64,000 nt of DNA from positions 286,301 to 350,300 of the forward strand of contig JANLFL010000002.1 of the NCBI GenBank assembly GCA_024655965.1. The letters run 5' to 3'. The DNA is from Caldisericota bacterium (lineage in GTDB: Bacteria > Caldisericota > JANLFM01). The notes under the pieces were generated by a model. That model was not told where the DNA came from. It saw nothing but the letters and a program-made list of their open reading frames with translations, and did not search any database. This document shows positions 41,638 through 49,000 of this stretch, piece by piece (the first letter of the stretch is position 1; every line of letters begins with the position of its first letter). A program made the translations under genes and the position numbers.

Positions 41638-42591
41638 ATAGAGACGGGCATTGTCTTCGGTCCTGTTCCCTCAAGGAGGTTGGGAAGAAGCTTAGGAATA
41701 AATAATATCCCACCCAAAACCTGCACTTATTCCTGTGTCTACTGCCAGTTGGGAAGAACCACGAACATGACCATGGAAAGGCAGCCTTTTTATGGGCCCG
41801 AGGCCATATTCCAAAGTGTCAAAGGCAAACTGGCAGAGCTCACTTCAAGGAATGAAAAAATTGATTATCTCACTTTCGTGCCAGATGGGGAACCGACTTT
41901 AGATCTTAACCTGGGCCGGGCAATCTCACTTTTAAAGCAAATAAAGATCCCCGTGGCTGTGTTGACCAACGCCTCACTGATCTGGCAGGAGGACGTGAAG
42001 GAGGACCTGCTAAAAGCTGATTTGGTCTCTCTTAAAATCGATGCCTCAAGCGAGGAGTTATGGAAAAAAATCGACAGGCCCTACAAGGGACTAAAGTTAA
42101 ACCGGATTCAAGAAGGGATAAAGGAATTCGCCAGAAGTTTCCCGGGAGAAATCATCACGGAAACAATGCTAATAGACGGCGTAGACTACAGCGAGGAGCT
42201 CCTGAAAATTGCCGATTTCCTGAAAGACCTGAAAAATCTGGATAAGGCCTATATCGCTATTCCCACCAGGCCTCCAGCTGAAAGATGGGTCAGGCCAGCG
42301 GAAGAAAAAACTATAAACCATGCTTTTCAAGTATTTTCTGAAGCGCTGGGTGCGGAAAAAGTGGAGTACCTCATCGGTTATGAGGGCAATGCTTTTTCCT
42401 TTACCGGCGAAATTGAGGAGGATTTGCTGAGCATAATGTCCGTGCATCCCATGCGCCAAGAGGCGGTTTCAGAATTCCTGAGAAAGGCTGATTCAGGTTG
42501 GCCTTTAATTGAAAGGCTTCTCGGAGAGAATAAGATTGTGGAGCTGGAATACCAGGGAAATAAATACTATATGAGGAGACTGAAGAAATGA
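41638..42591 (+). CDS. Radical SAM protein (GPVPSRRLGRSLGIN type), non-canonical start
   Basis: Radical SAM cluster motif C-x3-C-x2-C in TYSCVYCQLG. The family-typical N-terminal VFGPVPSRRLGRSLGINN is encoded from 41653, but the first TTG/ATG/GTG in frame is TTG 41680, which would cut off the PSRR motif. I extend to the ATA at 41638, eight to nine bases after AAAGGAG and directly after the upstream TAA. The C-terminal 60 residues form a helical domain. This family occurs with NifX/MinD clusters in anaerobes and archaea; reaction unknown. An unusual start, a lost start codon or a sequencing error are all possible. Confidence 0.8.
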   Translation: METGIVFGPVPSRRLGRSLGINNIPPKTCTYSCVYCQLGRTTNMTMERQPFYGPEAIFQSVKGKLAELTSRNEKIDYLTFVPDGEPTLDLNLGRAISLLKQIKIPVAVLTNASLIWQEDVKEDLLKADLVSLKIDASSEELWKKIDRPYKGLKLNRIQEGIKEFARSFPGEIITETMLIDGVDYSEELLKIADFLKDLKNLDKAYIAIPTRPPAERWVRPAEEKTINHAFQVFSEALGAEKVEYLIGYEGNAFSFTGEIEEDLLSIMSVHPMRQEAVSEFLRKADSGWPLIERLLGENKIVELEYQGNKYYMRRLKK

Positions 42592-43037
42592 AAGACAAAA
42601 TTAAAGTGGGGATTATTATCTGCGATCGTTATCACACCTGTGCCGGAGGAAAATGCCTGCGAGCATTTTACAACAGGGAAGGGGCGTTCAGCGTTTATGA
42701 AAAGGACCAGGAGTTAGAGCTTGTGGGATACACTACCTGCGATGGGTGCCCGGGAGGGAATATCGAATACGCTCCTCAAGAAATGGTAAAGAACGGAGCC
42801 CAGGTCATTCACCTGGCCACAGGGATGATTGTGGGTTATCCTCCCTGCCCTTATTTGACATACTTCCGGGACTTCATCCAGGAAAAGTACGGGATAAAAG
42901 TAGTCATCGGCACTCACCCCATCCCCCAGAAGTATTATCTCACGCATACCAGGCTGGGAACCTGGAAATCCCCGGAATGGAAGGAGATTCTCCAGCCAAC
43001 TTTATGCGATGAGAAGACCAGATTGGCCTACGATTAA
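42588..43037 (+). CDS. CGGC domain protein
   Basis: 149 aa with six or more conserved cysteines: IICDRYHTCAGGKCLRAF, GYTTCDGCPGG, and GYPPCPYL. The CGGC domain is a putative metal- or cluster-binding unit found in anaerobes. It overlaps the radical SAM gene by 4 bp, so it belongs to the same operon. Role unknown, perhaps an accessory cluster carrier. Confidence 0.85.
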   Translation: MKDKIKVGIIICDRYHTCAGGKCLRAFYNREGAFSVYEKDQELELVGYTTCDGCPGGNIEYAPQEMVKNGAQVIHLATGMIVGYPPCPYLTYFRDFIQEKYGIKVVIGTHPIPQKYYLTHTRLGTWKSPEWKEILQPTLCDEKTRLAYD

Positions 43038-43057
43038 AAACAAACAGGAGAAAGGTA

Positions 43058-43237
43058 ATGGAAAACAGAAAATTCAGATGTTCAGAGTGCGGGTATACCT
43101 GGGAAGTCCCCTATGGAAGCCCGAGGCCCTCTCGATGCCCTCAATGCAATAGCATTAACATCCACCGCGCAGAGGAGGACAGAGGCTATGCTCAGAGGGG
43201 CAGAAGAGGCGGAGGAAGGGGCAGAGGAAGTATTTAG
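43058..43237 (+). CDS. 59-aa zinc-ribbon protein with RG-rich tail
   Basis: ATG at 43058, after CAGGAGAAAGGTA, to TAG at 43237. The product begins MENRKFRCSECGYTWEVPYG and continues to RCPQCNS, a C-x2-C...C-x2-C zinc ribbon, and ends in a basic Arg/Gly tail (RRGGGRGRGS). Small ribbon proteins of this form occur at the end of NifX/DUF134 clusters. RG tails bind RNA or membranes in other proteins, but nothing is known here. Confidence 0.75.
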   Translation: MENRKFRCSECGYTWEVPYGSPRPSRCPQCNSINIHRAEEDRGYAQRGRRGGGRGRGSI

Positions 43238-43261
43238 GAGAAGATATTTTAGAGGCACATT

Positions 43262-44266
43262 GTGAAAAAATTACAGGAAAACTTAAACAAGTGGCTTTTA
43301 CTTTACATTCTGGCGATGATGGCCCTGGGAGTAGGATGGGGTTACCCCAGCGCAGCCTGGACCAAGGCTAACCAATCGCTCTTGAGCAACCTGACCACGG
43401 TGGCCGTGTTCTTCATCATCTACCCTATGATGGTGAATCTGAAGTTCGAGTCCCTGATCAAGGCAGGAAAGAACCTTAAGGCTTTATCAATGACGGTGCT
43501 CTACAATTCTATCTGGGCGCCACTTTTAGGCTAGGCGCTGGCGGCTCTCTTCCTACATGATCCTATGCTCACTCTGGGCTTCCTTCTGGTAATGGTCGTC
43601 CCCTGCTCCAGTATGAGCATCGCCTACACCGGGCTGGCTAAGGGGAACATCGAGCTAGCCACGGTGGCAGTGGCCCTAAGTTTCGTGCTTTCCATCGGGG
43701 CTGTGCCCTTATGGATGATGCTCTTTGCTTCTCAATACCAAGTCGTGGTGCCCATTAAAGATATGCTCATGTCCATCCTGACTGTCTTGATTGCTCCGAT
43801 GATCTTAGGGTATTTGACCCGTTTAGCCCTGGTGCGCTGGCTGGGAGAGAAGAGGTTTCAGCAGTTGCAGCCTTTATTTCCTTCCCTTTCCCTGATCGGG
43901 TTATACGCCATCGTCTTTTTGATCTTCTTCGCCAAAGCGACCATGATTGTGGATAAATGGGTATTAGTGCTGGAATTAATACTGCCCAACGCTCTCTTCA
44001 TCGGTATTACGCTCGCAGTCCTGACCTGGTTGAACCGAAGGTTGAAGCTCTCCTATGGGGATCATATGGCAGTGGTCTTCGCCAGCACGGGCAAGAACAA
44101 CAGAACGGCGATTGCCATTGCCACCATGGCTTTCTCACCCCTGGTGGCGATCCCTGCCGCCATCATGCCCATTTTCCAAATCCTGTTTCTGGTGTTTTAT
44201 TTGAAGATGGCCAACTGGGTGCGCCGCTATTTTGAAAGGCGTAACAAAACCGGAGGAGATGGGTAA
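43262..44266 (+). pseudogene. ACR3/bile acid:Na+ symporter-like exporter with in-frame UAG
   Basis: One continuous frame from GTG 43262 to 44266 is interrupted by a single TAG at 43532-43534, after APLLG and before ALAALFLHDP. Both halves are clearly one protein of about 334 codons and ten spans: VVPCSSMSIAYTGLAKGNIELATVAVALSF holds the conserved Cys region, and STGKNNRTAIAIATMAF a conserved discontinuous helix. The family exports arsenite/antimonite or moves bile-acid-type anions. Either a nonsense mutation has just killed it, or the stop is read through, or the base is an error. It ends the ORP-like cluster. Confidence 0.82.
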
Positions 44267-44276
44267 GGCATACTGA

Positions 44277-44304
44277 AAAGGAGCCGACCGGCTCAAAATT
44301 TTTT
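44277..44304 (+). terminator. Rho-independent terminator
   Basis: GAGCCG-AC-CGGCTC stem flanked by AAAAG on the left and AAAATTTTTT on the right, shortly after the exporter frame ends. Closes the ORP-like transcription unit. Confidence 0.8.
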
Positions 44305-44519
44305 ATCTAAATGAGAATGTTGAAAAAATGATCAAGATTATATTTCCGGCCTTTTAATTTGACTTTTTAATCAACAACCTGCAGGTTTGTTTACCAAAAA
44401 TCTTTCTTTTTTATAAATTGGCGGGAAACTACCCAAATTTTTAATATTGAAAGTATATTTGCCAAAAACTGGGGTTTTTTACGCCAGCCAATTAAAAAGG
44501 GGAAAGCAAACCAATTTTT
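44305..44519. other. AT-rich intergenic region
   Basis: About 215 AT-rich bases between the terminator and the promoter of the UspA-like gene. No reading frame, RNA or repeat that I can support. Confidence 0.5.
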
Positions 44520-44548
44520 TTGGAGCTTTTATTCAAAAAAGGGATAAT
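44520..44548 (+). promoter_or_regulatory. Promoter of the tandem UspA gene
   Basis: TTGGAG (44520-44525), 17 bases, GATAAT (44543-44548). The start codon follows 39 bases later with a GAGAGGGG ribosome-binding site. Confidence 0.55.
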
Positions 44549-44587
44549 AGAATTTGGATTTTCCATTTTAAAAGGTGAGAGGGGAAA

Positions 44588-45514
44588 ATGTTTAAAAGAA
44601 TCCTTTTTGCGTTTGATTTTTCAAATAATTCGCGGTTAGCGAGGGAAATTGCTTTTGCCCTTTCAAAAGGAGAGGGAAAGAAGCTCCATGTTTTAACAGT
44701 TGCAAATCCGCTTTTGGGTGTTTTACCCGGAGTTACCACCCCTGAAACTAAAAAACCCCAGGGGGAGAATTATATCGCGGTTCTTACAAAAAAAGAGCTT
44801 GAAGAAGAGTTGATAAGGCGTCTTGAAATTGAAATGCAGGCACCTTCTGAAGAAGGAATTTCCCCATCCCTAAAGGTTCGATTTGGCGACCCTGCGGAGG
44901 AAATTTTAAAGGAAGCGAAGGAAATTGATGCAGAACTGATCTTAATGGGTTCACACTCCAGCAGGACTCTCTTGGATGTTGTTATGGGGAGTGTTACCGA
45001 AGAAGTGGCAAAAAATGCCACTTGCCCAGTTTTGATCGTGTCCCAGCCACCCGCTCAGAAAAAATGGGGGAGGCAGAGAATCCTTCTTGGGACTGACTTC
45101 TCTCCAAATTCGAAGGTCGCCTTCAAGGTAGCCTTAAGTCTTGCAAAAGACTCAGGGGCAAACCTTTACCTTTTGACTGTAATCCCAGCGCTAATCGGTG
45201 GGCAGACAGATCTTTGGACAAACTCAAAGGAAGAAGCGGAAAAAGGAATGGCAAGGCTTGTCCAAGAAGCGAGGGAAAGAGGGGTTCAGACAGGAATTTT
45301 AATTAAAAGGGGGAACCCGGTTAAGGAAATTTCCCGTGCCGCCCAGGATCTCGAGGTTGATTTCGTAGTTTTAGGGTCTCACAGCCGAAGGAACATCTGG
45401 GACGTTCTTTTGGGAAACACCCCGGAGAAAGTCTCCCGAATTTCCCCCTCTCCTGTTTTGATTGTAACCACTCCAACTAAAAAACCCGAGATTTGCGAGG
45501 ATAAGGAGGATTAA
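44588..45514 (+). CDS. Tandem universal stress protein (two UspA domains)
   Basis: 308 aa. Domain 1 (residues 1-155) ends with GSHSSRTLLDVVMGSVTEEVAKNATCPVLIV; domain 2 (160-300) starts RILLGTDFSPNSKVAF and ends with GSHSRRNIWDVLLGNTPEKV.RISPSPVLIV. Both keep the G-x2-G-x9-G(S/T) ATP-binding pattern or close to it. Usp proteins accumulate in stasis, oxidative or energy stress. Stands alone with its own promoter. Confidence 0.94.
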   Translation: MFKRILFAFDFSNNSRLAREIAFALSKGEGKKLHVLTVANPLLGVLPGVTTPETKKPQGENYIAVLTKKELEEELIRRLEIEMQAPSEEGISPSLKVRFGDPAEEILKEAKEIDAELILMGSHSSRTLLDVVMGSVTEEVAKNATCPVLIVSQPPAQKKWGRQRILLGTDFSPNSKVAFKVALSLAKDSGANLYLLTVIPALIGGQTDLWTNSKEEAEKGMARLVQEARERGVQTGILIKRGNPVKEISRAAQDLEVDFVVLGSHSRRNIWDVLLGNTPEKVSRISPSPVLIVTTPTKKPEICEDKED

Positions 45515-45518
45515 TCAG

Positions 45519-45885
45519 ATATTTGCAGCGGTATTAGAGGATGAAGTTGCCATTTGCCGGCATTTTTGAGAGGAACCTTTTTTTCTGTTCTCCCAATAGA
45601 GGACGGAAGATCGTCCCAGGTAAAAAAGAGGGAAGATAAGGCATACCCAAATCGGAAGTGAGCCTCCTTTTCCGGGAACAGTTCCAGCGGACACGGCTTC
45701 GGTGCGAAATTATAATCTTGGCACGAACTCATGGCAGCGGAAATCGCTGACTGCAGGTCCTGCTGGCCCGAGGAATGGGGGAAGGAGCATATCAAAACCT
45801 GAAAGAAGATGGAATTCCACCAATCACCACCGATATTCCAAATTTTGAGGAAACAAGGAAGGTATTTTCCCAGGGGAAAAATTGA
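45519..45885 (+). pseudogene. Decayed NifX-like cluster-binding protein gene
   Basis: Fragments of a NifX-like protein are spread over three frames: AAVLEDEVAICRHF (as in '..ATEDGxxIxRHFG'), RKIVPGKKEGR ('NGKIVxRE'), SGHGFGAK, HELMAAEIADC, then in another frame QVLLARGMGEGAYQNLKEDG and IPPITTDIPNFEETRKVFSQGKN followed by TGA. The break at IADC/QVLL is explained by one lost base. There are also in-frame stops. An AAGGAGG lies just before, at the end of the UspA gene. The gene is dead. It is a third NifX-like sequence in this region. Confidence 0.75.
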
Positions 45886-46137
45886 AAACCATCCGGAGTT
45901 TCTTCACTAATCGGTTGGTTTCCCGAATTACCAAAGGCACCTAAACCCATTTAAGATATCAACCCTGTTTTTAATCACATTTATGGCTTTTAAACCCCTA
46001 GAAAGTTCTTTTAAAATTTTTTTGGTCCGTTTCACCTGGAATCCATTTATCCTTTTTCCTCCCTCGTTAGGATTTTCCATGAGAGGATCCCTTCAAGGGA
46101 GGAAAATCTAAAAAGGATAAACGGAAACTTTATTCCC
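45886..46137. other. Intergenic region with large imperfect inverted repeat
   Basis: About 250 bases between the decayed NifX-like gene and the heliorhodopsin stop. Apart from the inverted repeat listed separately I see no gene. Confidence 0.5.
46046..46121. repeat. Inverted repeat downstream of heliorhodopsin
   Basis: TTTATCCTTTTT-CCTCCCT (46046-46064) is matched by AGGGAGG-AAAATCT-AAAAAGGATAAA (46096-46121), separated by about 31 bases. A 19-bp match with a 7-base bulge. It lies 17-92 bases after the heliorhodopsin stop and may be its terminator, although no T-run follows. Confidence 0.6.
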
Positions 46138-46905
46138 TTATGGCCGCAGGGTCCCCGCGAAGACCTGCCAGGCTAAGGCTGATTTGGCAACCAGGCTGAG
46201 GATTACGTAAACCTTCTCCCCAAAAAGGTAGTCTTTCCACTTTCCCACTTTTTTGTACTGAAGAACCATGTTAATCGCGAAACAATTAAAGAAGACAAAG
46301 ATCGAACCGTAAATCGCGTAGACAAAAGTGGGAATCTGACCGAGGCCGAAATAGTTTGCCGCCCAGAAGAAAATCCCAACAACAACCCAGGGAATGATTC
46401 CCGCAAAGCAACCGATGATGAAGCTCGTCCAGTTCGTCTTCTGGGTAGTCTGATTGTGGATTTCCATCATCAAGCCCATGAGGTTCATCAACGCAACCAG
46501 GGAGAAGATCATCAAAAGGCTACCAAGGTCGTAGATTCCCACGAGCATGGCGATTGCTACCATCATTGTGGAGGCGGAAAGGGAGTATTCGAACCAGCGC
46601 AAGCGGTTGATACCCTTTTTCAAATCCTCATTGTACCGCTTGTTAAAAACCGTGCTGATGATCAGGTGAGCGAGAGAGGATAGAAATAGAAAAATTACAA
46701 CCAACCAGGCGAAGGGAACCTCGAATAGGGTTGTGGTAACTGTGGTCAGCTTTTTGGTGGCAATATCGAAGCTCAGGTAGTTTGTGGTAACGGGGAGCCT
46801 AAAATCCCGGCTAATGAAGATAATTGCCACTCCTTGGATAAGATGGAGCAAAAACATTACAAAGTTAAACCGCCTCAATGATCGAAGCTTTGCAACAAGG
46901 TCCAT
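46138..46905 (-). CDS. Heliorhodopsin
   Basis: 255 aa with seven membrane spans. The retinal Schiff-base Lys is Lys241 in SLVAKSALAWQVFAGTL near the C-terminus, the same number as in the first described member, and the counter-ion Glu is Glu106 in RWFEYSLSASTM. The family-typical RRFN..M..LH..QG at residues 11-25 (His21) and His80 are present. Heliorhodopsins sit in the membrane with the N-terminus inside and have slow photocycles, so sensing or regulation of a partner enzyme is favoured over pumping. A GGAGGT ribosome-binding site precedes the ATG. No retinal-forming dioxygenase is in the window. It follows an MGMT-fold gene on the same strand. Confidence 0.93.
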   Translation of the reverse strand: MDLVAKLRSLRRFNFVMFLLHLIQGVAIIFISRDFRLPVTTNYLSFDIATKKLTTVTTTLFEVPFAWLVVIFLFLSSLAHLIISTVFNKRYNEDLKKGINRLRWFEYSLSASTMMVAIAMLVGIYDLGSLLMIFSLVALMNLMGLMMEIHNQTTQKTNWTSFIIGCFAGIIPWVVVGIFFWAANYFGLGQIPTFVYAIYGSIFVFFNCFAINMVLQYKKVGKWKDYLFGEKVYVILSLVAKSALAWQVFAGTLRP

Positions 46906-47041
46906 CGGACACCTCCAAAAATAGTCTCAAAAATATTAACAATCAAAGGAAAAATAAATTCCCGAAAGGCACGATTCTCATTTTTTTCGAAAGAATTACT
47001 GGAAAAATTTTGGGAAAAAATTTCGGGGGATATTTCTTCGG

Positions 47042-47539
47042 TCAAAGGGAAATCAGGTACTTCTCAAAATCAGAAACCTGGTATTTTCTTCCCCGGGGCA
47101 AAATCTTAAAACCCTCTCCTTCTAAAAGTTTTTTTTGATTTTCCACCCCTCCGGGATATTTTTCATTTAAGAAGCCGTCACCTTTTAGAGTCCTCCAGTA
47201 GGGAATCTTAGCAAGGGCGGAATCGCTTCCTTGAGCGATTTCCTCTTCCACGGCATTGGCAATTGCCATGATGAAAATCCCGGTAGTTAAGGGGCAACAG
47301 GCTTTGACTTTATGGTCAATGGCAATTTTTTTACAGATTTCCCTGATGGTAATTAACTTTCCTGCCGGAACAATAGCCATGAGAGGAGTAATTTCTGAGG
47401 GGTTGACTAATACTATCTGGTCGCCAGCGCTGGCTCCCATTTGATGCGCCGCTTTAAAGCAGGGAAAATTTTCCCCCAGGGTCAATACTTTGGGGAAGTC
47501 CTTTTTTTCCTCAATTTTTTGTTTCCAGGTTTTTTTCAA
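47042..47539 (-). CDS. MGMT-family protein (alkyltransferase-like fold)
   Basis: 165 aa. The DNA-binding domain fold of O6-alkylguanine transferases is suggested by VPAGKLITIREICKKIA, CCPLTTGIFIMAIANAVEEE and IPYWRTLKGDGFLNEKYPGGVENQKKLLEGEGF. The usual active-site PCHR is replaced, so alkyl transfer to Cys is not assured; related alkyltransferase-like proteins flag damage for repair. TTG start. It lies 136 bases upstream of heliorhodopsin in the same direction, so the two may be cotranscribed, a link between light and DNA repair that is only inferred. Confidence 0.8.
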   Translation of the reverse strand: MKKTWKQKIEEKKDFPKVLTLGENFPCFKAAHQMGASAGDQIVLVNPSEITPLMAIVPAGKLITIREICKKIAIDHKVKACCPLTTGIFIMAIANAVEEEIAQGSDSALAKIPYWRTLKGDGFLNEKYPGGVENQKKLLEGEGFKILPRGRKYQVSDFEKYLISL

Positions 47540-47792
47540 TATTAATTTAGCCCCCAGACCTCCGGCGAAATCCTATCTTGAAGAGGACTTTCTTAAAAAG
47601 GCTGGCCTCCCTTCTTTTTCCCCTTTTAAGTTTCAGCACTCAGTTTCCCCGTTTAGAAAAGATGTCCCGGCTTGTTTACCTTTTTCATCTGGCAGAGAGG
47701 GCCCGATTTCCCCCAAACCCCCTTTCCGCCCGCCTCGTAATGAGACGGAAGCGAAAAGGAGGATCTCAAGTTTTTCCTCGGCGGCGAATCCT
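47540..47792. other. Intergenic region, no gene seen
   Basis: 253 bases between the MGMT-family gene and the DUF4268 gene. Short plus-strand frames exist, but they lack ribosome-binding sites and any family resemblance. Confidence 0.5.
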
Positions 47793-48743
47793 TTACCTTT
47801 TAAATTCATTTAAATATTTCCCAAAAACTCGCTGGAACAAGATGGTCTTTTGGTATAACCAAGCAAAATAATTTTCCGCTTCGTTTTGGTCAAAAACATT
47901 AGGAACTTCTTTTTTGATTTTTATTGCCGAAGCAATCGGTGCGTCAATCCATTCAGCTTTTTCACCAATTTCTTTTTCTATTTCCTCTTTTCTCTCAAGC
48001 AAAAATCTAAATAAATCTTTATTTTTTCTGATATAAATTTCACAGCCAAGCCAATTCTTAATTGAATTGATTGTTAAAGCGACATGGGCCTCAGGACTCC
48101 CCATGCTCACATCGTACCAGTTTTTCGGAAGCGGTTTTCCTAAACGGATTTTTTCATCCCTTTTACTAACGAAATCCTTGAATTTTCTCCAAAAATCCCT
48201 CTGCTGAATTTCTGTATCTGTTAATTCTGCCCTTTCCACACCTTCTCTACTTTCTCTTGCCCATTCGTTTGGCTTAACAATAATTTCAAATTTTGGAGCT
48301 GGGGGTGAATTCTCAATTTTCCAAAGTTCCATTTTTATCAAAAAGAAGCTGATATTTTCATCTGTATGTTCGTTTAGCCAATCAATTGCTTTTTGATGCT
48401 CTTCCCTATTCTCGCGAACGATCCAAATAATTATTTTGGCATCAACACCAGAGGCATAAGTAATAATCTTGCCAAGATGATCATGGTTGGTATTTCCAAG
48501 TTGATTTTCAATTATAATTTTTCTACCAGAAATTTCTTCTTGGGCAAGAATATCAAGGGAAAAATTTCCAACTTTTGCCTCGGTCTGAATTAATTTAATA
48601 GGGATACCGATTTCTTCGCTTAATAAATCAAGATTTTCTTGTTGGGCAAGCCATGGTGTAAAATCGGTGGCCTCGTTTTCAAAAACTTCTCGTAAATCAA
48701 CTTTTGTTAATTTTGCTAATTTTTTATTCATGAATTTATTCAA
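47793..48743 (-). CDS. DUF4268 protein with PD-(D/E)XK-like core, AT-rich
   Basis: 316 aa. The N-terminal half has FSLDILAQEE...KIIIENQLGNTNHDHLGKIITYASG, the D...ExQ pattern of the PD-(D/E)XK-like fold seen in DUF4268 and other defence or restriction-linked proteins. The C-terminal half is the DUF4268 domain. The gene is visibly AT-rich (many AAA, ATT, TTT codons) compared with its neighbours and sits 80 bases from tRNA-Ser, which suggests recent transfer into a tRNA-adjacent site. Two start codons are close together (MNKFMNKK). Function unknown; phage or plasmid defence is a guess. Confidence 0.82.
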   Translation of the reverse strand: MNKFMNKKLAKLTKVDLREVFENEATDFTPWLAQQENLDLLSEEIGIPIKLIQTEAKVGNFSLDILAQEEISGRKIIIENQLGNTNHDHLGKIITYASGVDAKIIIWIVRENREEHQKAIDWLNEHTDENISFFLIKMELWKIENSPPAPKFEIIVKPNEWARESREGVERAELTDTEIQQRDFWRKFKDFVSKRDEKIRLGKPLPKNWYDVSMGSPEAHVALTINSIKNWLGCEIYIRKNKDLFRFLLERKEEIEKEIGEKAEWIDAPIASAIKIKKEVPNVFDQNEAENYFAWLYQKTILFQRVFGKYLNEFKR

Positions 48744-48822
48744 CCCGAAATTCTAATTGAAAGTTTTCTTTCTTGAGTTGCAAGAGACCCGGATTCTATT
48801 TCCTAATCCATCTTTTTTACCC

Positions 48823-48918
48823 TGGCGGAGAGGGCGGGATTCGAACCCGCGAGACGAGTTTTAGCCCCGTCTACTCGCTTTCCAGGCGAGTGCCTTCAGC
48901 CAACTCAGCCACCTCTCC
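48823..48918 (-). tRNA. tRNA-Ser (anticodon GGA)
   Basis: On the minus strand: acceptor GGAGAGG / CCTCTCC, then discriminator G and encoded CCA; D-arm GGCTGAGTTGGCTGAAGGC; anticodon stem CTCGC/GCGAG with loop CTGGAAA (anticodon GGA); long variable arm typical of serine tRNAs; T-arm GCGGGTTCGAATCCCGC. 96 nt with CCA. Confidence 0.96.
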
Positions 48919-49000
48919 AGAGCGCTTTAAGATTATAAATTAGTTGAGCTCTTACTTCAAGAAATTCCATCGGGTTGAAAAAGGGTGGTAGAATTTTGCC

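Noticed and set aside
43532-43534. UAG as pyrrolysine codon
   Set aside because: rpsA and the Lon-type protease end in TAG, and no pyl genes are in the window; a mutation or error is simpler.
45511-45795. 94-aa minus-strand frame
   Set aside because: No family resemblance; the plus strand here shows decayed NifX-like protein, which explains the coding-like texture.
46917-46946. TTGATT-18-TATTTT as heliorhodopsin promoter
   Set aside because: The start site would fall on the ribosome-binding site, leaving no usable leader; AT-rich chance match.
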